A stretch of 64,000 bases of DNA from Bradyrhizobium sp. RD5-C2 (GCF_019972155.1 NZ_BOVL01000006.1:57394-121393), one strand, 5' to 3'; numbered from the stretch's first letter, positions 9,301 through 19,304 are shown. A program made the numbers and translations. Notes: generated from the sequence alone by a model not told the origin.

Positions 9301-9407
9301 AAGTCGCAGGGCTGGAGAATAGAACCAATGGCGCTGCCAGCTCCCGCCACGATTAACCAAGGGATTCTCTTTCGGGGGCAGTTTTCAAACTGACCCACTA
9401 CCCTCGC

Positions 9408-9437
9408 TTGACTCTAAGAACAAAAAAGGAACAATGT
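9408..9437 (+). promoter_or_regulatory. Promoter candidate overlapping the two LexA boxes
   Basis: A -35-like TTGACT (9408-9413) is followed 17-18 bases later by a weak -10 (ACAATG/CAATGT around 9431-9437). Both LexA boxes fall between and just past these elements, so LexA binding would block polymerase. Transcription would start near 9443, leaving a short leader before the small gene at 9470. Confidence 0.45.
9418..9432 (+). promoter_or_regulatory. LexA (SOS) box, first of two
   Basis: GAAC-AAAAAAG-GAAC is an exact match to the alphaproteobacterial LexA operator (GTTC-N7-GTTC read on the other strand). It lies 37 bases before the ATG at 9470. Confidence 0.75.
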
Positions 9438-9450
9438 TCTGCATACGTTC
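9436..9450 (+). promoter_or_regulatory. LexA (SOS) box, second of two
   Basis: GTTC-TGCATAC-GTTC is a second exact LexA operator, three bases after the first, in opposite orientation. It ends 19 bases before the small membrane-protein gene. Two adjacent exact boxes make a chance match unlikely. Confidence 0.78.
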
Positions 9451-9469
9451 CAGTTCAGGGAGAGCGGCC

Positions 9470-9568
9470 ATGTTGAAGATCTTCGTGCAGGAAGCTGCAG
9501 CGCTGGCATCGATCACGCTGTTCGTCGGGATGATCGCGGTTTGGGCCCAGCTGATCACCCAGTTCTGA
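9470..9568 (+). CDS. SOS-controlled 32-residue single-span membrane protein
   Basis: This very short frame starts ATGTTGAAGATC and ends CAGTTCTGA. The product begins MLKIFVQEAAALAS and continues through one hydrophobic helix (ITLFVGMIAVWAQLI) to a short polar end. A purine-rich CAGGGAG ribosome site lies about 8 bases upstream. Two exact LexA boxes and a -35-like TTGACT stand immediately upstream, so expression should rise after DNA damage. In Caulobacter the SOS-induced SidA is a 29-residue inner-membrane protein that blocks division through FtsW. Size, topology and control are alike, but homology has not been tested. The gene could share a transcript with dnaE, 192 bases downstream. Confidence 0.65.
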   Translation: MLKIFVQEAAALASITLFVGMIAVWAQLITQF

Positions 9569-9622
9569 AAATGCGCCCGCGGGGGCAGGGGCATAGCTTG
9601 CTTCTGGGGAAAAGCAGGACGA

Positions 9623-9659
9623 CCTGCCGCCACGCCGGGTTCGGCGTGGACTTGGCAGG
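9623..9659 (+). other. Stable hairpin in the dnaE leader
   Basis: An inner stem CCACGCCG / CGGCGTGG with a four-base loop GGTT is framed by an outer CCTGCC / GGCAGG. No T-run follows, so it is not an ordinary terminator. It sits between the small SOS gene and dnaE and could lower read-through or stabilise the message. Confidence 0.4.
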
Positions 9660-9760
9660 GCCCAAGCCCCACGATGGGGATGCGAGTCGGGTCTGAAGCG
9701 TTCGAGTTCCGGCTTTGGCACTCGCGCCATCCCTGACTTCAAGAGATCCCGTAAGCAGCC

Positions 9761-12700
9761 ATGCCGAATGCCGGATTCGTTCATCTCCACGTCCATTCCG
9801 CCTATTCGCTGCTGAAGGGCTCGATCAAGATCGCCAAGCTCGGCGAACTCGCCAAGGCTGACCGCCAGCCGGCGCTGGCGCTCACCGACACCGACAACAT
9901 GTTCGGGGCGCTGGAATTCTCCGACAAGATGGCCGGCTACGGCATCCAGCCGATCGTCGGCTGCGAAGTTGCGGTGGATTTTGGCGACGTCGACCCCAAT
10001 ACGCGGAGCATCCTGGCGACGACCGGGCCGACGCGAATCGTGCTGCTGGCGGCCCGCGAGCGCGGGTACCAGAACCTGATGCGGCTGAACTCGCGGGCGT
10101 TCCTGGAGACGCCGGTGAACCAGACGCCGCACATCAAGCTCGACTGGCTCACCGACGCCGCCGAGGATTTGATCGCTCTGACCGGCGGGCCCGACGGGCC
10201 GATCGCGCTGGCGCTGCGTGCCGAGCAGGCGGCGCTGGCCGCGACCCGCTGCGAACGTCTGGCGAGCCTGTTCGGCGATCGTCTCTACGTCGAATTGCAA
10301 CGCCACGGCATCGATAAGGAGCGCCGCACTGAGGGCGGCCTGATCGATCTCGCCTACAGCAAGGGCCTGCCGCTGGTTGCGACCAACGAGCCGTATTTCG
10401 CCACCAGTGACGACTACGAATCGCATGATGCGCTGCTGTGCATCGCCGGCGGCCACCTGATCGCCGAGACCAACCGCGAGCAATTGACCCCCGATCACCG
10501 CTTCAAGACCCGTGCGGAGATGGCGGTGCTGTTCGCCGATATTCCGGAGGCGCTGGCCTCGACGGTGGAGATCGCCGAGCGCTGCTCGTTCCGCCCAAAG
10601 ACCCGCAAGCCGATCCTGCCGTTCTTCACCGTCGGTGCCGCGGCGAGCTCCGACGCCGCCGCCGACGAAGCCGCCGAGCTGAAGCGCCAGGCCGAAGAGG
10701 GCCTCGCCAACCGCCTGCGGGTGCACGGTCTCTCGCCGGGCATGACCGAGGAGGACTACGCCAAGCGGCTTGCCTTCGAGCTCGACGTCATCACCCGCAT
10801 GAAATACGCGGGCTACTTCCTGATCGTCTCGGACTTCATCAAATGGGCGAAGGCGCAGGGCATTCCGGTCGGACCGGGCCGCGGCTCGGGCGCGGGCTCA
10901 CTGGTCGCCTGGGTGCTCACCATCACCGACCTCGATCCGATGCGCTTCGCCTTGCTGTTCGAGCGCTTCCTCAATCCCGAGCGCGTCTCGATGCCGGACT
11001 TCGACATCGACTTCTGCCAGGACCGCCGCGGCGAGGTGATCCAATACGTCCAGGAGCGCTACGGCCGCGACCAGGTGGCGCAGATCATCACCTTCGGTAC
11101 GCTGCAGGCGCGCGGCGTGCTGCGCGACGTCGGGCGCGTGCTGCAGATGCCGTACGGGCAGGTCGACAAGCTGACCAAGCTGGTGCCGCAAAATCCCGCG
11201 GCTCCGGTGACGCTGGCGCAGGCGATCGAAGGCGAGCCCAAGCTGCAGGCGTTCCGCGACGAGGATCCGGTGGTGGCGCGCGCGTTCGACATCGCGCAGC
11301 GCCTCGAGGGTCTGACGCGCCACGCCTCGACCCACGCCGCAGGTATCGTGATCGGTGATCGGCCGCTGAGCGAGCTGGTGCCGATGTACCGCGATCCGAA
11401 ATCCGACATGCCGGTCACCCAGTTCAACATGAAATGGGTCGAGCCGGCGGGCCTCGTGAAGTTCGACTTCCTCGGCCTCAAGACGCTGACGGTGCTCGAT
11501 GTCGCGGTCAAGCTGCTCAAGCAGCGTAACGTTGACGTCGACCTCGCGACGCTGCCGATCGACGATGCGCCGAGTTACCAGATGCTGGCCCGGGGCGACG
11601 TCGTCGGCGTGTTCCAGGTGGAAAGCCAGGGCATGCGGCGCGCGCTGATCGACATGCGGCCCGACCGCTTCGAGGACATCATCGCGCTGGTCGCGCTGTA
11701 TCGCCCGGGCCCGATGGCGAACATCCCGACCTATTGCGCGCGCAAGCACGGCGATGAGGAGTCGGAATATCTGCATCCGATCCTTGAGCCGATCCTGAAG
11801 GAGACCTTCGGCGTCATCATCTACCAGGAACAGGTGATGCAGATCGCGCAGCAGATGGCGGGCTATTCGCTCGGCCAGGCCGACCTGCTGCGCCGCGCGA
11901 TGGGCAAGAAGATCCGCGCCGAGATGGACAAGCAGCGCGACATCTTCGTCGCCGGCGCGATGAAGAACGGCGTTGGGAAGGGGCAGGCGGAGACGATCTT
12001 CGAGCTGCTCGCCAAGTTCGCCGATTACGGCTTCAACAAGAGCCACGCGGCGGCCTATGCGCTGGTGTCGTACCACACCGCCTATATGAAGGCGCATTAT
12101 CCGGTCGAGTTCCTCGCGGCGTCGATGACGCTCGAACTCAACAATACCGACAAGCTCTCCGAATTCCGCTCCGAGGCGCAGCGCCTCGGCATCAAGGTCG
12201 AAGCGCCCAACATCAATCGCTCCGGCCCGACCTTCGAGGTCAGCGGCAACACGATCTACTACGCGCTCGCCGCGCTGAAGGGTGTCGGCATCCAGGCGGT
12301 CGAGCAGATCATCGAGGAGCGCAACAAGAAGGGCGCCTTCACCTCGCTCGCCGATTTCGCAGCAAGGGTGAGCCCGCGCGCCGTCAACAAGCGGATCATC
12401 GAAAGCCTTGCGGCGGCCGGCGCGTTCGACACGCTGGACCCGAACCGGGCCCGCGTGTTCGCCGGCGCCGATGCGATACTGGCCGCCTGCCAGCGCAGCC
12501 ACGAGGCGGCAACCTCAGGCCAGAACGACATGTTCGGCAGCGCTCCGGATGCGCCGAGCATCATGCTGCCGCAGGTCGAGCCATGGCTGCCCGCGGACCG
12601 GCTGCGGCGCGAATATGATGCGATCGGCTTCTTCCTGTCGGGTCATCCGCTCGACGACTATGCGACCGCGCTGAAGCGGCTGCGCGTGCAATCCTGGGCG

Positions 12701-13285
12701 GAATTCTCGCGTGCGGTGAAGACCGGCGCGACGGCGGGCAAGGTCGCGGCAACCGTGGTGTCGCGCATGGAGCGGCGCACCAAGACCGGCAACAAAATGG
12801 GCATCATGGGCCTGTCGGATCCGACCGGCCATTTCGAAGCGGTGTTGTTCTCCGAGGGCCTCGCGCAGTACCGCGATGTGCTGGAGCCCGGCGCGGCCGT
12901 GCTGTTGCAGCTCGGCGCCGAGCTGCAGGGCGAGGACGTGCGAGCGCGGGTGCTGCACGCCGAGCCGCTCGATCACGCCGCGGCCAAGACGCAAAAGGGC
13001 CTGCGGATCTTCGTCCGCGACACCAAGCCGCTGGAGTCGATCGCGCGCCGGCTCAACATGCCGGACGCCGCGCCCGCCCCGTGTGGCGCCGCAAGGCCAC
13101 CGGCGGTCAAGCCCGCACCGTCGGCAGCGCCGGCAGGTGCTGCCGACGGCGACGTCTCGCTGGTGATGATGCTGGACCTCGAGACTGAGGTCGAAATGAA
13201 GCTGCCCGGCCGCTACAAGGTCTCGCCGCAGATCGCCGGCGCGATCAAGGCGGTCACGGGCGTGGTCGACGTGCAGACGCTTTAG
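9761..13285 (+). CDS. dnaE: DNA polymerase III alpha subunit (replicative)
   Basis: This 1174-residue polymerase carries an N-terminal PHP domain (FVHLHVHSAYSLLKGS, His at 8, 10 and 12). The palm has catalytic aspartates D413 and D415 in MPDFDIDFCQDRRG, preceded by GPGRGSGAGSLVAW. Fingers, a helix-hairpin-helix region and an OB domain (KVAATVVSRMERRTKTGNKMG) follow, then the C-terminal tau-binding region. Length and domain order match the housekeeping DnaE1, not the shorter mutagenic DnaE2. It synthesises the chromosome with the clamp and proofreading subunits encoded elsewhere. Whether the SOS promoter at 9408 reads into it is open. Confidence 0.96.
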   Translation: MPNAGFVHLHVHSAYSLLKGSIKIAKLGELAKADRQPALALTDTDNMFGALEFSDKMAGYGIQPIVGCEVAVDFGDVDPNTRSILATTGPTRIVLLAARERGYQNLMRLNSRAFLETPVNQTPHIKLDWLTDAAEDLIALTGGPDGPIALALRAEQAALAATRCERLASLFGDRLYVELQRHGIDKERRTEGGLIDLAYSKGLPLVATNEPYFATSDDYESHDALLCIAGGHLIAETNREQLTPDHRFKTRAEMAVLFADIPEALASTVEIAERCSFRPKTRKPILPFFTVGAAASSDAAADEAAELKRQAEEGLANRLRVHGLSPGMTEEDYAKRLAFELDVITRMKYAGYFLIVSDFIKWAKAQGIPVGPGRGSGAGSLVAWVLTITDLDPMRFALLFERFLNPERVSMPDFDIDFCQDRRGEVIQYVQERYGRDQVAQIITFGTLQARGVLRDVGRVLQMPYGQVDKLTKLVPQNPAAPVTLAQAIEGEPKLQAFRDEDPVVARAFDIAQRLEGLTRHASTHAAGIVIGDRPLSELVPMYRDPKSDMPVTQFNMKWVEPAGLVKFDFLGLKTLTVLDVAVKLLKQRNVDVDLATLPIDDAPSYQMLARGDVVGVFQVESQGMRRALIDMRPDRFEDIIALVALYRPGPMANIPTYCARKHGDEESEYLHPILEPILKETFGVIIYQEQVMQIAQQMAGYSLGQADLLRRAMGKKIRAEMDKQRDIFVAGAMKNGVGKGQAETIFELLAKFADYGFNKSHAAAYALVSYHTAYMKAHYPVEFLAASMTLELNNTDKLSEFRSEAQRLGIKVEAPNINRSGPTFEVSGNTIYYALAALKGVGIQAVEQIIEERNKKGAFTSLADFAARVSPRAVNKRIIESLAAAGAFDTLDPNRARVFAGADAILAACQRSHEAATSGQNDMFGSAPDAPSIMLPQVEPWLPADRLRREYDAIGFFLSGHPLDDYATALKRLRVQSWAEFSRAVKTGATAGKVAATVVSRMERRTKTGNKMGIMGLSDPTGHFEAVLFSEGLAQYRDVLEPGAAVLLQLGAELQGEDVRARVLHAEPLDHAAAKTQKGLRIFVRDTKPLESIARRLNMPDAAPAPCGAARPPAVKPAPSAAPAGAADGDVSLVMMLDLETEVEMKLPGRYKVSPQIAGAIKAVTGVVDVQTL

Positions 13286-13395
13286 ACGACGATCCCGGCG
13301 ACGCTGCGGAAAACCAATGGCTTTGGCTTAAGCACTATTGCAACCACACCGTGCTTCTTTCTATGGTCGCGCCTGCTGGGAATTTCGGGGGCGGG

Positions 13396-13923
13396 ATGAT
13401 CGGACGTTACGCGGCCTTGCTGGCCGGTGTGCTGATAGTGTCGGGCTGCGTGAGCGATGGTGTCGGCACCAACTATGCGGCGATCTCGCAGAAGTTCGGG
13501 CCACCGAAGCCGGGACATTCCCGCGTCGTGGTGCTGCAGGAGAAACGCAAGGGCCTGAGCATGGCGATCTGTGCCTGCGACGTGAAGCTCGATGGCGAGC
13601 CGATCGGCAAGGTCGCCATCGGCACTTATGCATTCGCCGATCGGCCCGCCGGCCGGCACCAGTTGGTCGCCAACGAGGTGATGTTTCCCGGCGAGACCAC
13701 GCACAATTTCACGACCGAGCCGGGTCGCACCTATTTCTTTCTGGTGAAATCGAGCGAGCGGCATGATGCCGTCACCGGCGTGACGATGGTGGGAGGTCTG
13801 GTCGGTGCCGTCGTTGCATCGGCCGCGACTTCGACCGCCGGCAATCCCGGGCCGGGCGATTTCGTTGCACTGGACGAGGCGACCGCGCGTACGACGCTGG
13901 CGGACCTGCAATTGGCGCAATAG
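13396..13923 (+). CDS. Predicted lipoprotein, DUF2846-like
   Basis: This 175-residue protein starts at ATG 13396 so that a lipoprotein signal (MIGRYAALLAGVLIVSGC) leads directly to the lipobox Cys18; an upstream in-frame start at 13351 would bury it. The mature part has a beta-rich domain with VKLDGEPIGKVAIGTYAF and PAGRHQLVANE, resembling DUF2846, and a late glycine/alanine hydrophobic stretch (VGGLVGAVVASAATS). It is probably anchored in an envelope membrane. Function is unknown. It follows dnaE by 110 bases on the same strand. Confidence 0.75.
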   Translation: MIGRYAALLAGVLIVSGCVSDGVGTNYAAISQKFGPPKPGHSRVVVLQEKRKGLSMAICACDVKLDGEPIGKVAIGTYAFADRPAGRHQLVANEVMFPGETTHNFTTEPGRTYFFLVKSSERHDAVTGVTMVGGLVGAVVASAATSTAGNPGPGDFVALDEATARTTLADLQLAQ

Positions 13924-14044
13924 GGGGCGCCGGCCGGGCTCCTGACGGGGGCTCTTGCCGGCCACATCGGACCAGTTCTGGCCAAAACGGGCCAGTTCCG
14001 GGGCTCAAAGGGCCCATCCGGTCGGCGTAACCGGCCGTATTTCC

Positions 14045-14077
14045 TTGCTTCTGGCGCAAATCGCGCTATATAGCGCG
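14045..14077 (+). promoter_or_regulatory. rpsB promoter candidate with a perfect palindrome over the -10
   Basis: TTGCTT (14045-14050), a 16-base spacer and TATATA (14067-14072) look like a sigma-70 promoter. The -10 sits inside the perfect 16-base palindrome CGCGCTATATAGCGCG at 14062-14077. About 105 bases of leader precede rpsB. Confidence 0.45.
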
Positions 14078-14183
14078 CCATCTCACACGGAAACATGGCT
14101 CTCAAAGGCCGTCCGGTGGCAACCGGCCATTCAGGCTCGTTTGCTCACACGTTTCCGGAGGAACCAACCGGAGAATTAGATCT

Positions 14184-15176
14184 ATGTCGCTGCCCGAATT
14201 CAACATGCGTCAGCTTTTGGAAGCCGGCGTTCACTTTGGCCATCAGTCCCACCGCTGGAACCCGAAGATGCAGGATTACATCTTCGGCGCCCGCAACAAC
14301 ATCCACATCATCGACCTCGCGCAGACCGTGCCGATGCTGCACCGTGCCCTGCAGGCGGTCAGCGATACCGTCGCCAAGGGCGGCCGCATCCTGTTCGTCG
14401 GCACCAAGCGCTCGGCTCAGGACGGCGTTGCCGATGCGGCCAAGCGTTCGGCCCAGTATTTCGTCAACTCGCGCTGGCTCGGCGGCACGCTGACCAACTG
14501 GAAGACGATCTCGGCCTCGATCAAGCGCCTTCGCCATCTCGACGACGTGCTGTCGTCGGGCGACGCCAGCTCCTACACCAAGAAGGAGCGGCTGACGCTG
14601 CAGCGCGAGCGCGACAAGCTCGACCGTTCGCTCGGCGGCATCAAGGACATGGGCGGTCTTCCCGACATGATCTTCGTCATCGACACCAACAAGGAAGACA
14701 TCGCGATCCAGGAAGCCCAGCGGCTCAACATCCCGGTCGCTGCGATCGTCGACACCAATTCGGACCCCAAGGGCATCACCTATGTGGTGCCGGGCAATGA
14801 CGACGCCGGCCGCGCGATCTCGCTGTATTGCGATCTCGTGGCGCGCGCCGCCATCGACGGCATCTCGCGCGCCCAGGGCGATTCCGGAATCGATATCGGT
14901 GCGTCGGCTGCGCCCGTGCAGGAAGAGCTCCCGGCGGCTGCGCCGTCCGGCTTCCAGGGCCTCGCTGGTCCGCGCGGCACCGCCGACAACCTCAAGAAGC
15001 TCACCGGCGTGTCCGGTACGATCGAGAAGAAGCTCAACGACCTCGGCATCTTCCACTACTGGCAGCTCGCCGAGCTCGACCACGACACCGCGCACAAGAT
15101 CGGCGAAGAAGTCGGTCTGCCGAGCCGTGCCGACGCTTGGGTTGCCCAGGCCAAGACGCTCGCCGAAGCGGAATAA
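14184..15176 (+). CDS. rpsB: 30S ribosomal protein S2 with C-terminal extension
   Basis: The first about 235 residues are a standard S2 ([58 protein letters not shown]). The protein is 330 residues, about 90 longer than E. coli S2. After a flexible Ala/Pro-rich linker, residues from about 264 ([19 protein letters not shown], then [12 protein letters not shown]) resemble a helix-hairpin-helix domain. Extended S2 proteins are known in Rhizobiales; the role of the extra domain is not known to me. It opens the rpsB-tsf-pyrH-frr gene row, preceded by GGAGGAACC upstream of the start. Confidence 0.96.
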   Translation: MSLPEFNMRQLLEAGVHFGHQSHRWNPKMQDYIFGARNNIHIIDLAQTVPMLHRALQAVSDTVAKGGRILFVGTKRSAQDGVADAAKRSAQYFVNSRWLGGTLTNWKTISASIKRLRHLDDVLSSGDASSYTKKERLTLQRERDKLDRSLGGIKDMGGLPDMIFVIDTNKEDIAIQEAQRLNIPVAAIVDTNSDPKGITYVVPGNDDAGRAISLYCDLVARAAIDGISRAQGDSGIDIGASAAPVQEELPAAAPSGFQGLAGPRGTADNLKKLTGVSGTIEKKLNDLGIFHYWQLAELDHDTAHKIGEEVGLPSRADAWVAQAKTLAEAE

Positions 15177-15303
15177 AAGTTACGCGGCGTGGCCGGGTCT
15201 CGCCCGGCCGCCGCTTCAATTCCACGAACAACGATTTCCCTGTCGCTGACAGCGGCGCCATCGGGCGCCGCGGTTTCTGTACAGGCAAGAAGGACATTGA
15301 ACG

Positions 15304-16227
15304 ATGGCAACGATCTCAGCAGCGATGGTCAAGGAACTCCGCGAGTCGACCGGCGCGGGCATGATGGATTGCAAGGCGGCGCTGACCGAGACCGACGGCG
15401 ACATGACCGCCGCGCAGGATTGGCTGCGCAAGAAGGGCCTCTCCAAGGCCGCCAAGAAGGCTGGCCGCGTCGCTGCCGAGGGCCTGATCGGCGCGCTGAC
15501 CTCCGGCACCAAGGGTGTGCTGGTCGAGGTCAACTCCGAGACCGACTTCGTTGCGCGCAACGAGCAGTTCCAGGGCCTGGTCAAGATGATTGCGCAGGTC
15601 GCGCTGAAGCACGGCTCCGACGTCGAGGCCATCAAGGCCGCCAAGGTTGGCGACTTCACGGTGGAGCGGGCGATCTCGGACGCGATCGCCACCATCGGCG
15701 AGAACATGTCGCTGCGCCGCGCTGCTTCGCTCGAGGTGAGCAAGGGCGTGGTGTCGAGCTACGTCCACAACGCCGTCGTCGAAGGCGCCGGCAAGATCGG
15801 CGTGATCGTGGCGTTGGAGTCCACCGGCAAGGCCGACGAGCTCGCCGTGCTCGGCCGCCAGCTCGCCATGCACGTCGCGGCGGCAAAGCCGCTGGCGCTC
15901 GACCCGGCCGGGCTCGATCCGGAGACCGTCAAGCGCGAGAAGGACGTGCTGGCCGACAAGTACCGCCAGCAGGGCAAGCCGGAGAACGTCATCGAGAAGA
16001 TCGTCGATTCCGGCCTGAAGACCTACTACAAGGAAGTCTGCCTGCTCGATCAGGCCTTTATCCACGACAGCGGCAAGTCCGTTGCCCAGGCGGTGAAGGA
16101 AGCTGAGGGTAAGGTTGGCGGGCCGATCAAAATCGCTGGCTTTGTGAACTATGCTCTCGGTGAGGGAATCGAGAAGCAGGAAAGCGACTTCGCCGCCGAA
16201 GTCGCGGCCGCCAGCGGCAAGAAGTAA
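15304..16227 (+). CDS. tsf: Translation elongation factor Ts
   Basis: The 307-residue guanine-nucleotide exchange factor recharges EF-Tu with GTP. The N-terminal UBA-like domain with [15 protein letters not shown] and the conserved [15 protein letters not shown] segment are diagnostic. The length is usual for the family. The gene follows rpsB by 127 bases, the classical rpsB-tsf pairing. Confidence 0.97.
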   Translation: MATISAAMVKELRESTGAGMMDCKAALTETDGDMTAAQDWLRKKGLSKAAKKAGRVAAEGLIGALTSGTKGVLVEVNSETDFVARNEQFQGLVKMIAQVALKHGSDVEAIKAAKVGDFTVERAISDAIATIGENMSLRRAASLEVSKGVVSSYVHNAVVEGAGKIGVIVALESTGKADELAVLGRQLAMHVAAAKPLALDPAGLDPETVKREKDVLADKYRQQGKPENVIEKIVDSGLKTYYKEVCLLDQAFIHDSGKSVAQAVKEAEGKVGGPIKIAGFVNYALGEGIEKQESDFAAEVAAASGKK

Positions 16228-16297
16228 CCGCTGACACCAAGGCGTCCGGCGCACGCGCCGGAGGCCTGCCTGCGCGGGATAAGAAAGCGATCGCATC

Positions 16298-17014
16298 ATG
16301 GCTGAGCCGATCTATCGTCGCGTGGTGATCAAGCTGTCCGGCGAATATCTGGCCGGCTCCCACGGGTTCGGTATCGATCAACCGACCGTCGATCGCGTCG
16401 CCGACGACCTGATCGCGGCCCGCAAGCTCGGCATCGAGGTCGCCGTCGTGATCGGCGGCGGCAACATCGTCCGCGGCGTCGAGGTGTCCTCGCGCGGCGT
16501 GTCCCGGCCGACCGGCGACACCATGGGCATGCTTGCCACCATGATGAACTGCCTCGCGCTCGAGGCGGCGATCGAGCGCAAGGGGACCCCGGCGCGGACC
16601 TTGTCGGCATTCGTGATGCCGGAGATTTCCGAGCTGTTCACCCGTAGTGCGACGCACAAATATCTCGCCGAGGGACGCATCGTCCTGCTCGGCGGCGGAA
16701 CCGGCAACCCGTTCTTCACCACCGATACCACCGCCGTGCTGCGCGCGGCCGAGATCGGCGCGCAGGCGGTGCTGAAAGCCACCAATGTCGACGGCGTCTA
16801 CAGCGCCGATCCGAAGAAGGACCCCAAAGCCAAGCGCTTCGACCGCCTGACCCATTCGCAGGCGATCGAGGGCGGTTACAAGGTCATGGACGCGACCGCT
16901 TTCGCACTTGCCCGCGAGACGTCGCTGCCTATCATCGTGTTCTCGATCGCGGAGCCCGGTTCGATCGGTGCGATTCTGCGCGGTACCGGACACGGCACGG
17001 TCGTCGCCGGCTGA
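16298..17014 (+). CDS. pyrH: Uridylate kinase (UMP kinase)
   Basis: The 238-residue hexameric amino-acid-kinase-fold enzyme phosphorylates UMP to UDP. Visible motifs are [13 protein letters not shown] at the N-terminus, [39 protein letters not shown] and KATNVDGVY. Its position between tsf and frr is the standard order. Confidence 0.97.
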   Translation: MAEPIYRRVVIKLSGEYLAGSHGFGIDQPTVDRVADDLIAARKLGIEVAVVIGGGNIVRGVEVSSRGVSRPTGDTMGMLATMMNCLALEAAIERKGTPARTLSAFVMPEISELFTRSATHKYLAEGRIVLLGGGTGNPFFTTDTTAVLRAAEIGAQAVLKATNVDGVYSADPKKDPKAKRFDRLTHSQAIEGGYKVMDATAFALARETSLPIIVFSIAEPGSIGAILRGTGHGTVVAG

Positions 17015-17087
17015 TTGCCGCGCCTCCGGGTCCAGACTTTGGACCCGAGGGCGTCGACAGCCGGTTTCTAGTAAAGGGAGAAGCGTC

Positions 17088-17651
17088 ATGGCCGCAGCTG
17101 GTTTTGACATCAACGACGTGAAGCGCCGCATGCAGGGCGCCACACAATCGCTCAAGCACGAGCTCGGCGGTCTGCGTACCGGCCGCGCCGCGGCCTCCAT
17201 GCTGGAGCCGGTCCAGGTCGAGGCTTACGGCTCGCATATGCCGCTCAACCAGGTTGCGACCATCAGCGTGCCCGAGCCGCGCCTGCTCTCGGTGCAGGTC
17301 TGGGACAAGTCGATGGTGAAGGCCGTGGAGAAGGCGATCGTCGACTCCAATCTCGGCCTTTCGCCGGCAACCGAAGGCCAGGTGTTGCGCTTGCGGATTC
17401 CCGAACTCAACGAGGAGCGCCGCAAGGAACTGGTCAAGGTCGCGCACAAATACGCGGAAGCGGCCAAGGTCGCGGTACGCCACGTGCGCCGCGACGGCCT
17501 CGACGTGATCAAGAAGCTCGAGAAGAATCACGAGATCTCCGAGGACGATCAGGAGCGCCTGTCGAACGAGGTGCAGAAGGCGACCGACGGCGTGATCGCC
17601 GAAGTCGATCAGCTGCTTGCCGCCAAGGAAAAGGAAATCCTGACGGTCTAA
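17088..17651 (+). CDS. frr: Ribosome recycling factor
   Basis: The 187-residue factor splits post-termination ribosomes with EF-G. The typical segments [33 protein letters not shown] and [18 protein letters not shown] are present. The ATG at 17088 is chosen because the product then starts at the conserved N-terminal helix and an AAGGGAGAAG ribosome site precedes it; the frame remains open further upstream but without homology. Confidence 0.97.
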   Translation: MAAAGFDINDVKRRMQGATQSLKHELGGLRTGRAAASMLEPVQVEAYGSHMPLNQVATISVPEPRLLSVQVWDKSMVKAVEKAIVDSNLGLSPATEGQVLRLRIPELNEERRKELVKVAHKYAEAAKVAVRHVRRDGLDVIKKLEKNHEISEDDQERLSNEVQKATDGVIAEVDQLLAAKEKEILTV

Positions 17652-17672
17652 AGGCGCTACGGGAAAGAGCCG

Positions 17673-18431
17673 ATGTCGAACGCCGCCGCCCCAGCAACTG
17701 ACGGACCGGATCGCTCCGGCAGTCCGTTGCATGTGGCGATCATCATGGACGGCAACGGGCGCTGGGCCGCTTCGCGCGGCCTGCCGCGCGTCGAGGGCCA
17801 CCGCCGCGGCGTCGAGGCACTGCGCCGCGTGGTGCGTGCGGCCCATGAACTCGGCATCGTCTATCTCACGATCTTTTCGTTCAGCTCGGAAAACTGGTCG
17901 CGGCCGGCGAGCGAGATCGGCGATCTGTTCGGCCTGCTGCGCCGCTTCATCCGCAACGATCTGGCGACGCTGCATCGTGACGGCGTGCGGGTGCGCGTGA
18001 TCGGCGAGCGCGCCGGGCTCGACCCCGACATCTGCGCGCTGCTCAACGAGGCCGAGGAGCTGACGCGGAACAACGTCAAGCTCAACCTTGTAGTCGCCTT
18101 CAACTACGGCTCGCGGGCGGAGATCGCTGCCGCCGCGCGGCGCCTTGCGCGCGAGGTCGCCGAGGGCAAGCGCGACGCTAACTCCATCGATGCCGATACG
18201 CTCGGGCAATATCTCGATGCGCCCGACATTCCGGACCCCGACCTGATCATCCGCACCAGCGGCGAACAGCGGCTGTCGAACTTCCTGATGTGGCAGGCCG
18301 CCTATAGCGAGCTCGTATTCGTGCCGATTCACTGGCCGGATTTTGACAAGGCGGCGCTCGAAGGCGCGATTGCGGAATACGGCAAGCGTGAGCGCCGGTT
18401 CGGCGGCCTCGCCGCGAAAACCGGCTCGTGA
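17673..18431 (+). CDS. uppS: Undecaprenyl-diphosphate synthase (cis-prenyltransferase)
   Basis: The 252-residue enzyme makes the C55 lipid carrier for peptidoglycan and other envelope polymers. The catalytic aspartate D26 lies in [12 protein letters not shown]; further motifs are FSSENWSRP and [19 protein letters not shown] near the C-terminus. The stop overlaps the GTG start of cdsA, so the two are translationally linked. Confidence 0.96.
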   Translation: MSNAAAPATDGPDRSGSPLHVAIIMDGNGRWAASRGLPRVEGHRRGVEALRRVVRAAHELGIVYLTIFSFSSENWSRPASEIGDLFGLLRRFIRNDLATLHRDGVRVRVIGERAGLDPDICALLNEAEELTRNNVKLNLVVAFNYGSRAEIAAAARRLAREVAEGKRDANSIDADTLGQYLDAPDIPDPDLIIRTSGEQRLSNFLMWQAAYSELVFVPIHWPDFDKAALEGAIAEYGKRERRFGGLAAKTGS

Positions 18432-19300
18432 GCGAACGCGAAGCCGCACCGGCGGCAGCAAGCGAGCAGTCGCCGGCTGCACCAAGCGAGCAGGGCTCGC
18501 GCAACCTCGCGATGCGCGTGGTCGCGGCGCTGGTGCTGGCGCCGGTCGCGATCGCGCTGGCCTATCTGGGTGGCGTGGCCTGGTCGCTGCTGGTGACGCT
18601 GGTTGCGGTCGGATTGTTCGCGGAATGGCTCATGGTCACCGGGCTCGGACGCGAGCTCCGCGTCATGGTGCCTGGTGTTGTCGCGCTGCTGCTCGCGGGA
18701 CTTTGCCTGATCGCCGGCCGCATCGATGCGGCGTTGGTGGTCCTCGCCGTCGGTGCGGTTGCCGTGGCGCTGACCTCGGGCGCGCGGCGCAACTGGGCGA
18801 TTGCGGGATTGCTCTATGCTGCGGCCGCCGAGATCGCATCGGTGCTGCTGCGTCTCGATACGGCGGAGGGCTTTGCCGCGCTGATGTTCGTGTTGCTGAT
18901 CGTGTGGGTCACCGACATCGGCGGCTATTTCGCGGGCCGCAGCATCGGCGGGCCGAAGCTTTGGGTGCGGGTCAGCCCCAAGAAGACATGGGCTGGCGCG
19001 GCCGGCGGTTTCGTCGCGAGCCTGTTGGTTGCGGCCTGCTTTGCCGCCTTCGAGATCGGCACGACCGGGCCGCTGCTGATGCTCGGAGCCGTGTTGTCGG
19101 TGGTCTCGCAGCTTGGCGATCTCTTCGAATCCGCGGTGAAGCGGCGGTTCGGGGTGAAGGACTCGAGCCACATCATTCCCGGCCATGGCGGCCTTCTGGA
19201 TCGCCTGGACGGATTTGTCGCGGCCGTCGTCGTGGCGGCGATTTTCGGCTTTCTCCGTGGTGGCGCCGATGGCGTCGGACGCGGTCTTATGGTTTGGTGA
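18428..19300 (+). CDS. cdsA: Phosphatidate cytidylyltransferase
   Basis: The 290-residue inner-membrane enzyme converts phosphatidate and CTP to CDP-diacylglycerol for phospholipid synthesis. About eight hydrophobic segments are present, and the C-terminal signature [20 protein letters not shown] followed by GLLDRLD matches the family. The start is GTG, overlapping the uppS stop by four bases. The first 25 residues are Ala/Glu-rich and cytoplasmic. Confidence 0.95.
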   Translation: MSEREAAPAAASEQSPAAPSEQGSRNLAMRVVAALVLAPVAIALAYLGGVAWSLLVTLVAVGLFAEWLMVTGLGRELRVMVPGVVALLLAGLCLIAGRIDAALVVLAVGAVAVALTSGARRNWAIAGLLYAAAAEIASVLLRLDTAEGFAALMFVLLIVWVTDIGGYFAGRSIGGPKLWVRVSPKKTWAGAAGGFVASLLVAACFAAFEIGTTGPLLMLGAVLSVVSQLGDLFESAVKRRFGVKDSSHIIPGHGGLLDRLDGFVAAVVVAAIFGFLRGGADGVGRGLMVW

Positions 19301-19304
19301 TGAG

